Shown: positions 47,146-55,765, counted from the first letter of the stretch. The stretch: 64,000 bases of DNA from Streptomyces sp. ALI-76-A (GCF_030287445.1 NZ_JASVWB010000002.1:5208001-5272000), one strand, 5' to 3'. Made by a program: numbers and translations. Notes: generated by a model not told the origin, from the letters alone.

Positions 47146-48510
47146 TCAGACGCTCCGTTCCAATCGGGCGGAGATCTTGGCGTTGGCCGCGTCGTCGCCG
47201 TCCTTCAGGAACTTGGCGTAAACGCGAAACAGGACCGCCACACTATGGCCAGCCCGCTCAGCCACGAGTTGCGGTTCCACGCCCGAGCTGAGCCACGTCG
47301 ACACTGCGGCGTGACGAAGGTCATAAGGTCGCTTGGCCAGTGCGGAGTGGAACTCAGCCGGCGTCAGTGCGCGCGACCGCGCTTCAGCCCACACTTCTCC
47401 GTATCCGGTGTCCTGCACGAGTCCACCCCGTAGCGTCTGGAAGACGCGGCCGTCCGGCGCCGTGCCGTACGCGGTGAGGTGCCACCGCAGCAGCGCAACC
47501 AGTTCCGGTGGAATCGGCACGGGCCGCACTGCCTTTCGGGGGCGGTGCTTCAGGCCCCGTTTCTCGTGCGCCTCACCGCTGTCCGTCCATGCGGTGCCGG
47601 ATCGAGGGCGGGTTTCATGGAGTCGGAGCACGCCCCACCCCCGCCGGGGGAGATCGCAGTCCGTGACCCGTAGGCCGATCACTTCTGCCGGCCGCGCGGC
47701 GGCGTAGTACATGCAGCCGAAGAACGCGGCGAGCCGGCGCCCCCGCTTGCTCTGGTCACGCACGGCGGTCAACAGCTTGGCGGCTTGCGCCGGATTCGGG
47801 ACGCATGCCGGGTCCACTTCTTCCGTGACCTGCTCGGGCGCCTTCCACTTGACGCGGTCCAACGGGTTGTCCGTCAGCAACTCGGCATCGACCGCAAACT
47901 CAAGGGAGTTGTAGAAGATCGCACGCTTGCGACTGATCGTCCCCGGGGCCGCAGTCTTCCCGTCCAGCCGCTTGGACAGGGCCCTGAGCGCGGCTTTCAC
48001 CAACAGCCGGTCCGTGAGGGCCGACGTGGGCAGCGACTTCCGCTGGAACCAGGCGAGCACCTGTGCCACCTCGGCCGGCGGCTCTTCCTCCCACCGGTTC
48101 TTGTTGAACGCCCACCCGTACAGAGCGCTCCGTACGGTCCGGGCGTCGGGCATGCCCTTGGTGTCCCTCACGAACGCCGGCGTCACGGTCGCCATGGCTT
48201 CGGCCAACGTCCGCCGGGTGTTGCCGGGGGAGTCGTCCCACTTCATCGCGATGTAGTTGCGCGCGTGCTCGTACCAGGAGATGTCACGCTTCTGGTCGAC
48301 CATGGACTTCGGGAGGCCGCTCTCCACGTCGAACGGCTCACCCTTCCGGGCCGCCGTCATGAGTTCCGACCGGCGGCTGTCGGCCAAGCCCTGGGTGAGG
48401 AATGATTCCGCGTGTTCGCGGGTGCCCACCATCCAACGCAGTTGGTACGGCTTGCGGTAGCTGCGCTTTCGGATGGCCCAGAACTTGACGGTGTAGCTCC
48501 ACTCAGTCAC
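47146..48510 (-). CDS. int: Tyrosine recombinase (element integrase)
   Basis: 454 residues from GTG 48510, which overlaps the excisionase stop as GTGA. The C-terminal catalytic domain shows the first Arg in YYAAARPAEVIGLRVTDC (about residue 272), the Arg-His of RPYDLRHAAVSTWLSSG (about 395), His in ERAGHSVAVLF and the Tyr nucleophile in RVYAKFL (about 428). An N-terminal SAM-like DNA-binding domain precedes it. It recombines attP with attB in tRNA-Tyr. Its 3' end faces attL, as in other AICEs. Confidence 0.93.
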   Translation of the reverse strand: MTEWSYTVKFWAIRKRSYRKPYQLRWMVGTREHAESFLTQGLADSRRSELMTAARKGEPFDVESGLPKSMVDQKRDISWYEHARNYIAMKWDDSPGNTRRTLAEAMATVTPAFVRDTKGMPDARTVRSALYGWAFNKNRWEEEPPAEVAQVLAWFQRKSLPTSALTDRLLVKAALRALSKRLDGKTAAPGTISRKRAIFYNSLEFAVDAELLTDNPLDRVKWKAPEQVTEEVDPACVPNPAQAAKLLTAVRDQSKRGRRLAAFFGCMYYAAARPAEVIGLRVTDCDLPRRGWGVLRLHETRPRSGTAWTDSGEAHEKRGLKHRPRKAVRPVPIPPELVALLRWHLTAYGTAPDGRVFQTLRGGLVQDTGYGEVWAEARSRALTPAEFHSALAKRPYDLRHAAVSTWLSSGVEPQLVAERAGHSVAVLFRVYAKFLKDGDDAANAKISARLERSV

Positions 48511-48716
48511 GCGGCCTCCAACTCGTCCTTGAAGGCGTCCAGGACGCTGCGGCGTACGCAGATGCGGCCGGACGGTGTGCGGCGTGCCTCGGGGGTGAGG
48601 CCACGGTCGCGCCAGCGGTACCAAGTCGGGCGGCTGATGCCGAGTTCGTCCAGAACTTCCGGCAGGGGGATCAACTCGTCTTTCGGAGTGCGGCGGCGCC
48701 GGGTGGGCGTGGTCAT
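48507..48716 (-). CDS. xis: AlpA/MerR-type excisionase
   Basis: 69 residues, mainly one winged helix-turn-helix: LIPLPEVLDELGISRPTWYR then SGRICVRRSVLDAF. Small proteins of this type direct the integrase to excise the element. The tail overlaps the int start, so the two are made together. A cluster of TGACGC repeats lies directly upstream. Confidence 0.87.
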   Translation of the reverse strand: MTTPTRRRRTPKDELIPLPEVLDELGISRPTWYRWRDRGLTPEARRTPSGRICVRRSVLDAFKDELEAA

Positions 48717-49108
48717 GCTGGGGTCTCCATACCTGGGTATTTCGGGGTGCGGCTGTAGGCGGCTGTGTCCGAGGTGCGGATTTCTGCGTCACCCGCGTCA
48801 TCTGCGTCATTCAGGGCCCTGACCTGCGGTTTCAGGGTGACGCAGGGCCCGGGGAGTGCGTCACCGGTGACGTAGACCTGCGTCACCGGGTGACGCGGGT
48901 GACGTGGGGTGACGCAGGAATCGGCCGTCTGCGTCACCGCTGTTCCGGCAGGTCACACGCCGTTTGCAGGGTGTGGGTGACGCAGGTGACGCAGCGTCTT
49001 CCTACTTGGGACAAAGAGGGGGTGGTGTCTGTTGTGGTGCGCGGCTCAGAGCATGAAGAAGGAGCCGCTGCGCGGCGCGACCTCGCAGGGCGGCGCCGCC
49101 GCCGAACA
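48717..49108. other. Non-coding region between xis and the replication operon
   Basis: No convincing gene. The left half is occupied by the TGACGC-rich repeats listed separately; the right half (49000-49105) shows no clear feature. It should contain the xis-int promoter. Confidence 0.45.
48780..48995. repeat. Cluster of TGACGC(AG) / (CT)GCGTCA repeats, iteron-like
   Basis: Within ~215 bases the motif TGACGC or its complement GCGTCA occurs about ten times. CTGCGTCA lies at 48784, 48802, 48879 and 48929; GTGACGCAG at 48837, 48909, 48978 and 48986; variants GTGCGTCAC at 48855 and GTGACGCGG near 48890. Both orientations occur and spacing is irregular. This density in a control region suggests an origin of replication or multiple binding sites for Xis or a regulator. 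Confidence 0.6.
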
Positions 49109-49144
49109 GCAAGAGGAGCACGCGGGGCCGGGTGCTCCTCTTGC
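49109..49144 (-). terminator. Hairpin terminator of the replication operon
   Basis: GCAAGAGGAGCAC (49109-49121) and GTGCTCCTCTTGC (49132-49144), perfect 13-bp stem, about 30 bases after the stop of the ATPase gene. On the minus strand it is followed by a T-poor sequence, as usual in this genome. Confidence 0.7.
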
Positions 49145-49172
49145 TTGTTCCGGCCGGCCGGGTACCGGGCGG

Positions 49173-50648
49173 TCAGAAGGCGGCTTCCTGCTCGGGCGGC
49201 GGTGGTGCGGCGGGGCGCGCGATCTCGATGTACCGGGACGTCTTAGTGCGTCCCCAGTCAATGAGGACCCCTCGGGCGGCGAGGGTGGGCTGAAGGCGCT
49301 TGAGACGGTCTGAGAGCACCTTGCCGGTAGTCGGCCAGCCTTTTGGAAGGGGGCGGCACTCCTCGCCGCTGTAGAGGCCCGTGAGGGCGTACAGCCACTC
49401 GGCAGACGTCATCCGCTCTTCCGCTCCCGGCGCGATGCCGGCAGCGTGCTTCAGCACGGTCTGCGCCAACAGGTCGCCCTCAATGACGTCGTCGTTGAGG
49501 TCGTCCAGGCTGGCCCGGTAGGCGGCAAGTGCCCCGAGACCGGTTGCGGCGTCGAGCTGCGCGCACAGGTGCGCGAAGTCGGCCATGCGCAGGTCGGTCG
49601 GGATGTCCGCCTCTGCCGCCCGCACCTGCACGGTGAGGTCCAGGAGCGATCCGAGGATGACGGGCAGCACCTCTGCGAAGTCGGACCACAGTTCCGCCTC
49701 GGTGCGCCGGACGCGGGGGCGTTCGAGCCGCAGCGGAAGGAGCCGTTCTGCGAGGTCGGGCCGGATCACGCCCACGTCGATGCCGGTCAGCAGCAGGGGC
49801 CGGCGGTAGCCGACGCGGAAGACGTCCCCGTCGGTGAACAGGGCGCGCTTGACGTTCTCCGCGCCGGTGACGATGCAGCACATCGCGTCGGACAGGTCCG
49901 GGGTCATGTGGGAGAGGTTGTCCAGGGCGGTGACCCATCCGGCGGCCACCGCCGCGATCAGGTTTTCCTCATCCTTCGGCGCGCGGCGCAGGTCGCCGCT
50001 CATACCCTCGATGATCCGTACGAGCATCCGCCCGCCCGTCGACTTGCCCGCCCCCTGGGGCCCGGTGAGGAACGGCGCCGGGACGGGCACGGACGGACCC
50101 AGGCAGCCGATCAACCACGCAATGGCCAGGCACTCCGTCTCGGCGTTGGCGAAGTTGCACAGCCGCATCAACAGATCGATGCCCTTGCCGTTGGTGTCCC
50201 GGACTGGCAGGGGCAACTCCCCCGTGAGCTGAGTACGGCGCCAGCACACCTCACGCGGGTCCGGGGTACGGATGTCCCAGCCGGTGGGGTGGATACGCAC
50301 CGACTGCCCGTCGCTGCGCCCGAGGTCAAGCCACGTTGCCCCGTCGAACCCGGGAGCGACGCGGATGTGCACGGGTTGCACGTCCTCGGTCAGCGCCAAC
50401 GCTTCGATCAAGTCCAGTGCTTCCTTCATGGCCGTGCCGTTGAACACGCCCACCCCGTCGCGGAAGAGACCGACCATGAGTTCCTGCCGGTGGCTTCCGG
50501 TGGTGCCCTGGGAGCGGATCGGGCGGGCCACGGGGTGGCCGTTCTTCTGCGCGTACACGGTGCCGTCAGCGGTGCGGAAGTACCGGAAGTGGGATTGGGC
50601 GTAGTCGGTGATGACCTGGCGTGCGGGATTCTTGTCGTCGTCGGACAT
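49173..50648 (-). CDS. Replication-associated P-loop ATPase of the element
   Basis: 491 residues from ATG 50648. Walker A is TGPQGAGKST (about residues 194-203) and a Walker B-like WVTALDNLSHMT follows at about 245, then TGAENVKRALFTDGDVFRVG. The order resembles superfamily 3 or D5-type helicases that act with primase-polymerases. The N-terminal ~180 residues (RYFRTADGTVYAQKNGHPVA) and the C-terminal ~150 are not recognised. It starts directly after the Prim-Pol gene, so together they are the likely replication initiators of the element. An alternative is a general motor ATPase. Confidence 0.8.
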   Translation of the reverse strand: MSDDDKNPARQVITDYAQSHFRYFRTADGTVYAQKNGHPVARPIRSQGTTGSHRQELMVGLFRDGVGVFNGTAMKEALDLIEALALTEDVQPVHIRVAPGFDGATWLDLGRSDGQSVRIHPTGWDIRTPDPREVCWRRTQLTGELPLPVRDTNGKGIDLLMRLCNFANAETECLAIAWLIGCLGPSVPVPAPFLTGPQGAGKSTGGRMLVRIIEGMSGDLRRAPKDEENLIAAVAAGWVTALDNLSHMTPDLSDAMCCIVTGAENVKRALFTDGDVFRVGYRRPLLLTGIDVGVIRPDLAERLLPLRLERPRVRRTEAELWSDFAEVLPVILGSLLDLTVQVRAAEADIPTDLRMADFAHLCAQLDAATGLGALAAYRASLDDLNDDVIEGDLLAQTVLKHAAGIAPGAEERMTSAEWLYALTGLYSGEECRPLPKGWPTTGKVLSDRLKRLQPTLAARGVLIDWGRTKTSRYIEIARPAAPPPPEQEAAF

Positions 50649-50650
50649 CG

Positions 50651-51496
50651 TCACATTCCCAACGTGGTGCGGGCGTTGTTCCACGCGTCCGTGCAGTGCC
50701 GCAGGGACTCGCCCTTGGTCTGCGCGGCGGTGAACAGTCGGGTGACGTGGGTGTCGGTGAGGCAGCCGCACCAGCCGTGCCGGGACAGCACCGCGAGGAA
50801 CGCCCCGTAGACCGTGGCGTGGATCGCGCTGCGGGCGGTGGTGATGCGCTGCACGGCCATAGCGATGCCGCGTTCCAGGTAGGCGGGCGTGCGGTGCGGG
50901 CACTCCCCGCCGCCGGGCCCCGCAGGCACGGCGGTGTGCGGCACCGACCGGACCGTGGGCGGCTTCTTCACCGCGAGGGCGCGCACGGCGTCGGGCAGGT
51001 AGGTCATGGTGCCGGTGCCGGGCCCGAGGTAGCGGGCGTAGGACATGGACGACTTGATGTCGACACCGGGCCGCACGGCGTTGGACGACGGCATGACGCC
51101 CTGGTAGATCCAGTGCTCACCGCGCGTCGTCGCCACCGTGCGCGTGGCGGGGAGGGAACCGCGGGCCCATGCGATGGCTTCCGCGTTGTCCAGGTCGACC
51201 ACGGTCAGCCCCGCGCCGCCGGGGTGGTAGCCGACGCAAACCGCCTGCCGCCACGCCGCCGCCCACGGGGGCGAGACGATGACCGCAGGGGCGGTGGTGG
51301 CGGCGGCCCACGCGTGGCAGAGGTCAGGGCAGCGGCACGGGCCCGGGGTTTTCATGTTCGGCCGGCCGCCGCACGCGTTGCCAGTGCACGCGGGGCAGTT
51401 GCCGAATGGCACCTTCCCACGGCGCAGGGGCAGCACCGGCACGCCGGATGCCGCCAGGCTCAGCGCGGTGTGCAGGGGGTGGAGCGTCTCGCTCAT
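50651..51496 (-). CDS. Bifunctional DNA primase/polymerase (Prim-Pol)
   Basis: 281 residues. Prim-Pol fold of the archaeo-eukaryotic type: start LHTALSLAASGVPVLPLRRG, a Cys-rich zinc-like insert (CPACTGNACGG, then CRCPDLC), then GLTVVDLDN near residue 100 with the metal-binding Asp pair, and TTRGEHWIYQG. Prim-Pol replaces the rolling-circle Rep in a subset of AICEs. A C-terminal helical extension of ~90 residues follows. Coupled to the methyltransferase gene by ATGA. Confidence 0.88.
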   Translation of the reverse strand: MSETLHPLHTALSLAASGVPVLPLRRGKVPFGNCPACTGNACGGRPNMKTPGPCRCPDLCHAWAAATTAPAVIVSPPWAAAWRQAVCVGYHPGGAGLTVVDLDNAEAIAWARGSLPATRTVATTRGEHWIYQGVMPSSNAVRPGVDIKSSMSYARYLGPGTGTMTYLPDAVRALAVKKPPTVRSVPHTAVPAGPGGGECPHRTPAYLERGIAMAVQRITTARSAIHATVYGAFLAVLSRHGWCGCLTDTHVTRLFTAAQTKGESLRHCTDAWNNARTTLGM

Positions 51497-52185
51497 GCCG
51501 CCACCCCCAGGGCGGGGGCGAGGGTGGCCAGGGCGGCACGGCCGATGTATTCGGCATAGGTCGGGGGGATGCACTCGCGGATGCCGTCGCGGTTCATCCA
51601 CGGCACCCCCAGCACTTCACGGGCCAGGGCGACGCCGGAGAAGTTGCCGACGAACTGGCCGTAGTGGCCCGGCGGGACGGGACGCCCCATCTTGGCCTGC
51701 GGCACGAGGTGGACGGGGTGGTCCGGCTGGGCGAGGGTGAAGCCGCCGCCGGTCTCGAAGAACCGGTGGCGGTAGTTGGCCAGGGCGAACATCTGCCCGC
51801 ACAGCATCACCGGAGCGCGCAGCTTGGGCACCGCGCCGCCCACGTTTTCCATCACCCACGGCCGCCCGGTCATCTCCAGCGCGGCGCGGGTGGGCGCGAT
51901 CAGGTCGGGGTGTGCGTTGCCTTGGATGCGCTGACAGTCGGTGTCGTGCTGGCACGGCGGGGAGGCGTGGATGAAGTCGAACGCGGCACCGTGCTCGCGG
52001 ACGAAAGCGATCGCGTCCGCCTGGACGAACCGGTACGGGTAGCGCGGCTGCGGGTCCTTGTCGACGCCGGTCACGTCGAACCCGGCGTCGGCGTAGCCCT
52101 TGGCCGCGCCGCCCTGGCAGCAGTACAGATCCAGCAGCGTCGGCCGGTGGCCGCGCACTCGCCGGATCAGGGTGGGTTGCGTCAT
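51493..52185 (-). CDS. DNA cytosine-5 methyltransferase-like protein
   Basis: 230 residues from ATG 52185 (GGAGG upstream). Motif I is LLDLYCCQGGAAKGYADAGF, motif IV is ASPPCQ with the catalytic Cys, motif VI is WVMENVGG, and motif VIII is ANYRHRFFET. The target-recognition region between VIII and IX is very short, and the total length is well below the usual 300-400 residues, so specificity may be relaxed or the enzyme specialised. It sits inside the replication operon and is not paired with a restriction gene, so self-protection or origin marking are possible roles. Confidence 0.83.
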   Translation of the reverse strand: MTQPTLIRRVRGHRPTLLDLYCCQGGAAKGYADAGFDVTGVDKDPQPRYPYRFVQADAIAFVREHGAAFDFIHASPPCQHDTDCQRIQGNAHPDLIAPTRAALEMTGRPWVMENVGGAVPKLRAPVMLCGQMFALANYRHRFFETGGGFTLAQPDHPVHLVPQAKMGRPVPPGHYGQFVGNFSGVALAREVLGVPWMNRDGIRECIPPTYAEYIGRAALATLAPALGVAA

Positions 52186-52274
52186 GCTGGGAGACCTCCA
52201 CAGGTCAAGTGGTTGGCAGGTGGACAAGGGCGGCCCCGCGTTCTTGGCGGATTGGGGGGCCGCCCTTGGCGTAG

Positions 52275-52730
52275 CTAGCTGTGGAAGTGGTTGCGCTTGA
52301 TCACGGCTTTGCGGATGTTGACCGTGGTCCCGCCGTGGTGGCCGCTCGCGCTGAAGACCTGCACGGCGATCCAGCCGCCGAAGATCACGGCAGCGAGGAT
52401 GATGAGCTGGCCGATGAACGCGGTCAGGGCGGCGATGAACGAGGTGAGCAGCAGCAGCCCGCCGCACACGGCGAGGAATCCCACGCCCCCGAGGGCGACG
52501 TTCACCGCCGTGCGGGACACGGCCGACTTGGCGGAGACCGGTTCCGGCTGAGCCGGTGCCACGGCGTAGCCCGTGACGACACGGCCGTCCGGCAGGACGA
52601 CGCTCGCCACGGCCGGGATCGTGCCCGGCTGGACGGGAATGACCGGCGCCGGGTGCACGGTCGCGGGGCTGATCGGGGTGGGCTGGTGGACCACGAGGGG
52701 CGCGGTCCGGTGGGTGGTGGGTTCGTTCAC
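52275..52730 (-). CDS. DUF6251-like small membrane protein
   Basis: 151 residues. A Pro/Val-rich N-terminus of ~70 residues is followed by two transmembrane helices (ALGGVGFLAVCGGLLLLTSF, AFIGQLIILAAVIFGGWIAV) and a short basic His-containing tail (IRKAVIKRNHFHS). Such proteins are common next to the tra/spd genes of actinomycete elements and are listed as DUF6251, by recall. A role in intermycelial spread is likely but unproven. Confidence 0.72.
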   Translation of the reverse strand: MNEPTTHRTAPLVVHQPTPISPATVHPAPVIPVQPGTIPAVASVVLPDGRVVTGYAVAPAQPEPVSAKSAVSRTAVNVALGGVGFLAVCGGLLLLTSFIAALTAFIGQLIILAAVIFGGWIAVQVFSASGHHGGTTVNIRKAVIKRNHFHS

Positions 52731-52743
52731 GGCCGGGTCTCCT

Positions 52744-52938
52744 TCAGTTGCCGAGGACGGACAGGGCGTCGGCGGATGCCTGCACGAGGTTGTGGATGGG
52801 CTCGTAGGCGCCGGTGCCGGCGGCGAAGAACCCGAACAGGAACAGCACGAGCGCGGCGCCGCCGCCGGCGGACTTGGTCTTGACCGCGAAGACGGAGGCG
52901 GCGCCGAACAGCAGCACGGCGGAGATGTCGAGGATCAT
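52744..52938 (-). CDS. Small membrane protein, spread type
   Basis: 64 residues, two hydrophobic helices (ILDISAVLLFGAASVFAVKT, ALVLFLFGFFAAGTGAYEPI) with a Gly-rich turn between. It is similar in size and place to Spd membrane proteins of Streptomyces plasmids. It overlaps the gene above it by ATGA. Confidence 0.7.
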   Translation of the reverse strand: MILDISAVLLFGAASVFAVKTKSAGGGAALVLFLFGFFAAGTGAYEPIHNLVQASADALSVLGN

Positions 52939-53204
52939 CGGGACCCTTCCGGGGTGTTGGTGCCGGCGCGGTAGATGCGCGCCCAGCGGTTGTAGAGCCA
53001 GCGGCCGGTACGGATGCGCTTGCCGGTGGCGTGGCAGCGGCGGCAGTCCTTGCCGCGCTTCATGCGTCCCTTGCGGTCCGTCTTGAGCGCGTGGCCCATG
53101 CCACGGCAGCGGCGGCAGTCACCGAACGGCGACACCGCGCACATCCCGGCGTAACCGAGGGTGATGGCGAGTAGGCAGGCGATAGCGAGCAGGGCGGGGG
53201 TCAC
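52935..53204 (-). CDS. Small protein with membrane helix and two CxxC pairs
   Basis: 89 residues from GTG 53204. An N-terminal helix (ALLAIACLLAITLGYAGMC) is followed by a DnaJ-like zinc-finger pattern, CRRCRGMGHA and CRRCHATGKR, and a basic tail. This arrangement is common in tra regions of actinomycete elements. Zinc binding is predicted. It is the first gene after the palindromic region 3' of traB. Confidence 0.72.
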   Translation of the reverse strand: MTPALLAIACLLAITLGYAGMCAVSPFGDCRRCRGMGHALKTDRKGRMKRGKDCRRCHATGKRIRTGRWLYNRWARIYRAGTNTPEGSR

Positions 53205-53247
53205 GCGGGGCCCTCCCAGGCAGGTTTTTGGGGTTTGCGCAGGTGGG

Positions 53248-53335
53248 CCGCTATCCGCTAGTGGCCTGATCAGAGGCGGTTTTGGGCGCTAGCGGGGCCG
53301 CTAACGTTAGCGGGGGGTGCCGCTATCGTTAGCGG
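53248..53335. repeat. CCGCTA palindromes 3' of traB, candidate clt site
   Basis: Two 16-bp dyads, CCGCTAACGTTAGCGG (53298-53313) and CCGCTATCGTTAGCGG (53320-53335), and a related CCGCTATCCGCTAGTGG (53248-53264), plus CGCTAGCGG just before the first. They lie within 10-100 bases of the traB stop. In pSVH1-type plasmids the TraB-recognised clt locus lies at this position and consists of short repeats. Here the repeat sequence is different, but recognition is plasmid-specific. Confidence 0.6.
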
Positions 53336-53345
53336 CCCCGGAGCG

Positions 53346-55526
53346 TCAGCCCGCGTCCCGTTTTCCGTCACGCTCCGCAATCGCGGTGGTGATGTGGGAG
53401 CGGTCGACGCCGCGCCGGTTGACGACCTTGCCGTTGACCCGGCGCCCGACCTGGATGGTGGACACGCCCTGCGGCTTCAGGGCGGCGGCGAGCGCGTCGG
53501 GGTCCCATCCGTCGTAGACCTCGGGGCGCAGGTCCGCGAGCCGGGCCACGATGGTTTCCGACCACGCCTTGGCCTCCTTGGCTGGGACCACCGCGAGGAT
53601 GTCCGCCAGCAGGTCGTAGGCCGCCGTGGTCGGCTCCGGTGCTTCCCCGAGGGCGTGCCCGGCGAGCAGTCCAGCCTTCTCCCGCACGCGGCGGGCGCGG
53701 GCTGCGATGGCTTCAGCGCCGCCAGCGTCGACGTAGACGGAGCGGACGATACGGGCGTCGGAGCCTTCCCCCACGAAATAGTGGATGCCCTTGTCTCCCC
53801 AGGCGAACATGGTCGCCCTCACCCCGCGCTTGTAGGCGGAGGTGCCCAGCACCATGTCGTTCTCCAGCTGGCCCATCACCTTCAGGCACCACCGCGCGGA
53901 GGCGTTCGCGCTGATGCCGGTGGGCAGCGACTTGGCGTCGGGGCGCTGCGTGGCCAGCAACACCACGATGCCGGTGGCGGGACCGCGCTTGACCAGGTCG
54001 GTGATGATCTCCTCGAACTCCTTGCCGTGCTCGGGGTGCTCGAAGAGGACCTGGCACTCATCCACCCCGACCACGATCGGATGCAGCCCCAACGACCGCT
54101 TGTCCGCGAGCGCGCTGGTCACCTTGGACTCGGGGCAGATGTCCCGGGGCAGGGAGCGGATCACCTTCGTGCGGCGGCGCAGTTCCTCGCGCAGGGCCCG
54201 GAAGTCGTGCAGGGCGTACTGCACGGGTTCGTCGTCGTCGCCGGCGGCGTGCCGGTAGCCGACCGCGTTGCCGACCGGGTCAAGGTCGCCGGTGCCCTTC
54301 ATGTCGTAGGTGTGCAGCTCAGCACGCGGATCGAGAGCCGCGATCAGCAGCAGCAGACGCAGCAGGAACGTCTTGCCCATGCGCGGGATCGCGCCGATGA
54401 CGCCCGCGATGTACATGAGCGTCACCTCGGTCCACCGGCCTCGCTGGTCGGTGCCGTAGGCGACCGGCTTGAACAGATCCACGCTGCCGGACTTCAGCAG
54501 CGGCCACGCCGGCTGAGACGCCCGGGACATGTCCTGATCCCCGACCCACAGCACCAGGTGCCCGGTGTGCTCATCCGGCACCGCCTCGGGCCACACACAC
54601 CCGAGCGGGCGGCGCAGACCGGAGGCGAGCCGCTCGCGACGCTCGATGATGTCCGTGACCGTGACGCCGTAGGGCAGGTTGCCTTCCGCGCGCCAGCCGG
54701 GCCCGTCGCGGGTGATCGGGGCGGTGAACTCGAACCCGTCCCGTCCCTTGCCCTGCGCCTGATTGATCGCGGGAATCCCCAGCGCCCCCAGTGCCCGCAG
54801 GACGATGTCACTGGTCAGCTTGGTCGCCTTGGGCAGTTCCACCGCGCGGTGCACGACCGGGGCGTCCGCCTTACGGCCGGCGGCCCCCAGCGCGAGGACG
54901 ACCGCGCCCACGGACACGGCTTGCAGCCAGTCGGGAGCCAGCACATACAGCGCGAGCGCCAGACCGAGGCCGACGAACATTCCCAGCACGGCGACCAGGG
55001 TCCGCAGCCGGACTCGTCCATCCCGCTGCCGCGACAGCTTCAGGTACTCGGCAGCGTCCTCACGCCGCACGGCGGCGAGGCGGACCGGTTCGCCCTCGCG
55101 GTCGGCCACCCAACGCATCGTGCCCCCGACGAACTTCGCGGCGCCGGCCGGTGCCTGAAGGGCGAGGCGGGCGGCGTAGATCGGGGCCCGGAGCGCGTGG
55201 TAGCCGGCGGCATGGGCGTAGTGGCGGGCCACCCACGCGGACGCGGTGCGCAGCTCAGCCACGGACTTCAGCCAGACCGGCACGACCGCACGGCGGCGGG
55301 CGCCGGCGAGCCGACCGAGGTAGCCGGGACCGGTAGCCGCGGGGGCGGGCTGGTCGACCATGACCGGCGTGTCCAGGTCGGCCGGCTCGGACACCGGGGC
55401 GGGGCCGGTGGGGGCCGGTTCGCGGGCGGCGCGGGCCTTGTCCAGGTCGACCACGTCGGCGCCGTGGTCGGCAGCCATCTCCGCTTCCAGCCGGTTGAAC
55501 AGTTCATTGTCGTCGTCGTGGTTCAC
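53346..55526 (-). CDS. traB: TraB-type FtsK/SpoIIIE DNA translocase
   Basis: 726 residues from GTG 55526 (GGAAGGAA upstream). Two transmembrane helices lie near residues 165-210 (LVAVLGMFVGLGLALALYVL). The motor domain has Walker A GAIPRMGKTF at about 375 and Walker B HPIVVGVDECQVLFE at about 490. The C-terminal ~60 residues form a winged helix (ALAAALKPQGVSTIQVGRRV) as in the TraB/FtsK-gamma domain that reads clt repeats. It transfers double-stranded DNA between mycelia. The preceding 200 bases contain a possible operator array. Confidence 0.95.
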   Translation of the reverse strand: MNHDDDNELFNRLEAEMAADHGADVVDLDKARAAREPAPTGPAPVSEPADLDTPVMVDQPAPAATGPGYLGRLAGARRRAVVPVWLKSVAELRTASAWVARHYAHAAGYHALRAPIYAARLALQAPAGAAKFVGGTMRWVADREGEPVRLAAVRREDAAEYLKLSRQRDGRVRLRTLVAVLGMFVGLGLALALYVLAPDWLQAVSVGAVVLALGAAGRKADAPVVHRAVELPKATKLTSDIVLRALGALGIPAINQAQGKGRDGFEFTAPITRDGPGWRAEGNLPYGVTVTDIIERRERLASGLRRPLGCVWPEAVPDEHTGHLVLWVGDQDMSRASQPAWPLLKSGSVDLFKPVAYGTDQRGRWTEVTLMYIAGVIGAIPRMGKTFLLRLLLLIAALDPRAELHTYDMKGTGDLDPVGNAVGYRHAAGDDDEPVQYALHDFRALREELRRRTKVIRSLPRDICPESKVTSALADKRSLGLHPIVVGVDECQVLFEHPEHGKEFEEIITDLVKRGPATGIVVLLATQRPDAKSLPTGISANASARWCLKVMGQLENDMVLGTSAYKRGVRATMFAWGDKGIHYFVGEGSDARIVRSVYVDAGGAEAIAARARRVREKAGLLAGHALGEAPEPTTAAYDLLADILAVVPAKEAKAWSETIVARLADLRPEVYDGWDPDALAAALKPQGVSTIQVGRRVNGKVVNRRGVDRSHITTAIAERDGKRDAG

Positions 55527-55654
55527 TCGATGAGTTCCTTCCTCAGAAGGGATGCGAAGGGGCCCGGCCGCTGTCTTGGCGGGCAAGGCCGGGCCCCGTC
55601 CTGGGGTGAGTTGCAAGGGTTTCCCGTTGCGACGCTGAACTGAAGACACGATCC

Positions 55655-55750
55655 GTACCACTTTGGTATTTCGATAACCATCGAAGTAATACGGTGCGTA
55701 CCAGTTCTGCGAGCGTCGAACTTCCGAACTGGTACGTGGCGTACCAGTTC
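55655..55750. promoter_or_regulatory. Operator array before traB: GTACCAGTTC repeats
   Basis: GTACCAGTTC occurs at 55698-55707 and 55741-55750, its complement GAACTGGTAC at 55726-55735, and the half-matching dyad GTACCACTTTGGTA at 55655-55668. TCGATAACC and CGGATAACC also repeat. The region is 130-230 bases upstream of traB. Tra genes of Streptomyces elements are repressed by GntR-type Kor/TraR proteins, and this element encodes a GntR protein, so the repeats are its likely operators. Confidence 0.55.
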
Positions 55751-55765
55751 GGATAACCAACTAGC

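Noticed and set aside
48713..48937. A 74-residue minus-strand frame ending in an ATGA overlap with xis
   Set aside because: It runs through the TGACGC repeat cluster, has no recognisable domain and repetitive residues; the repeats explain the open frame better.
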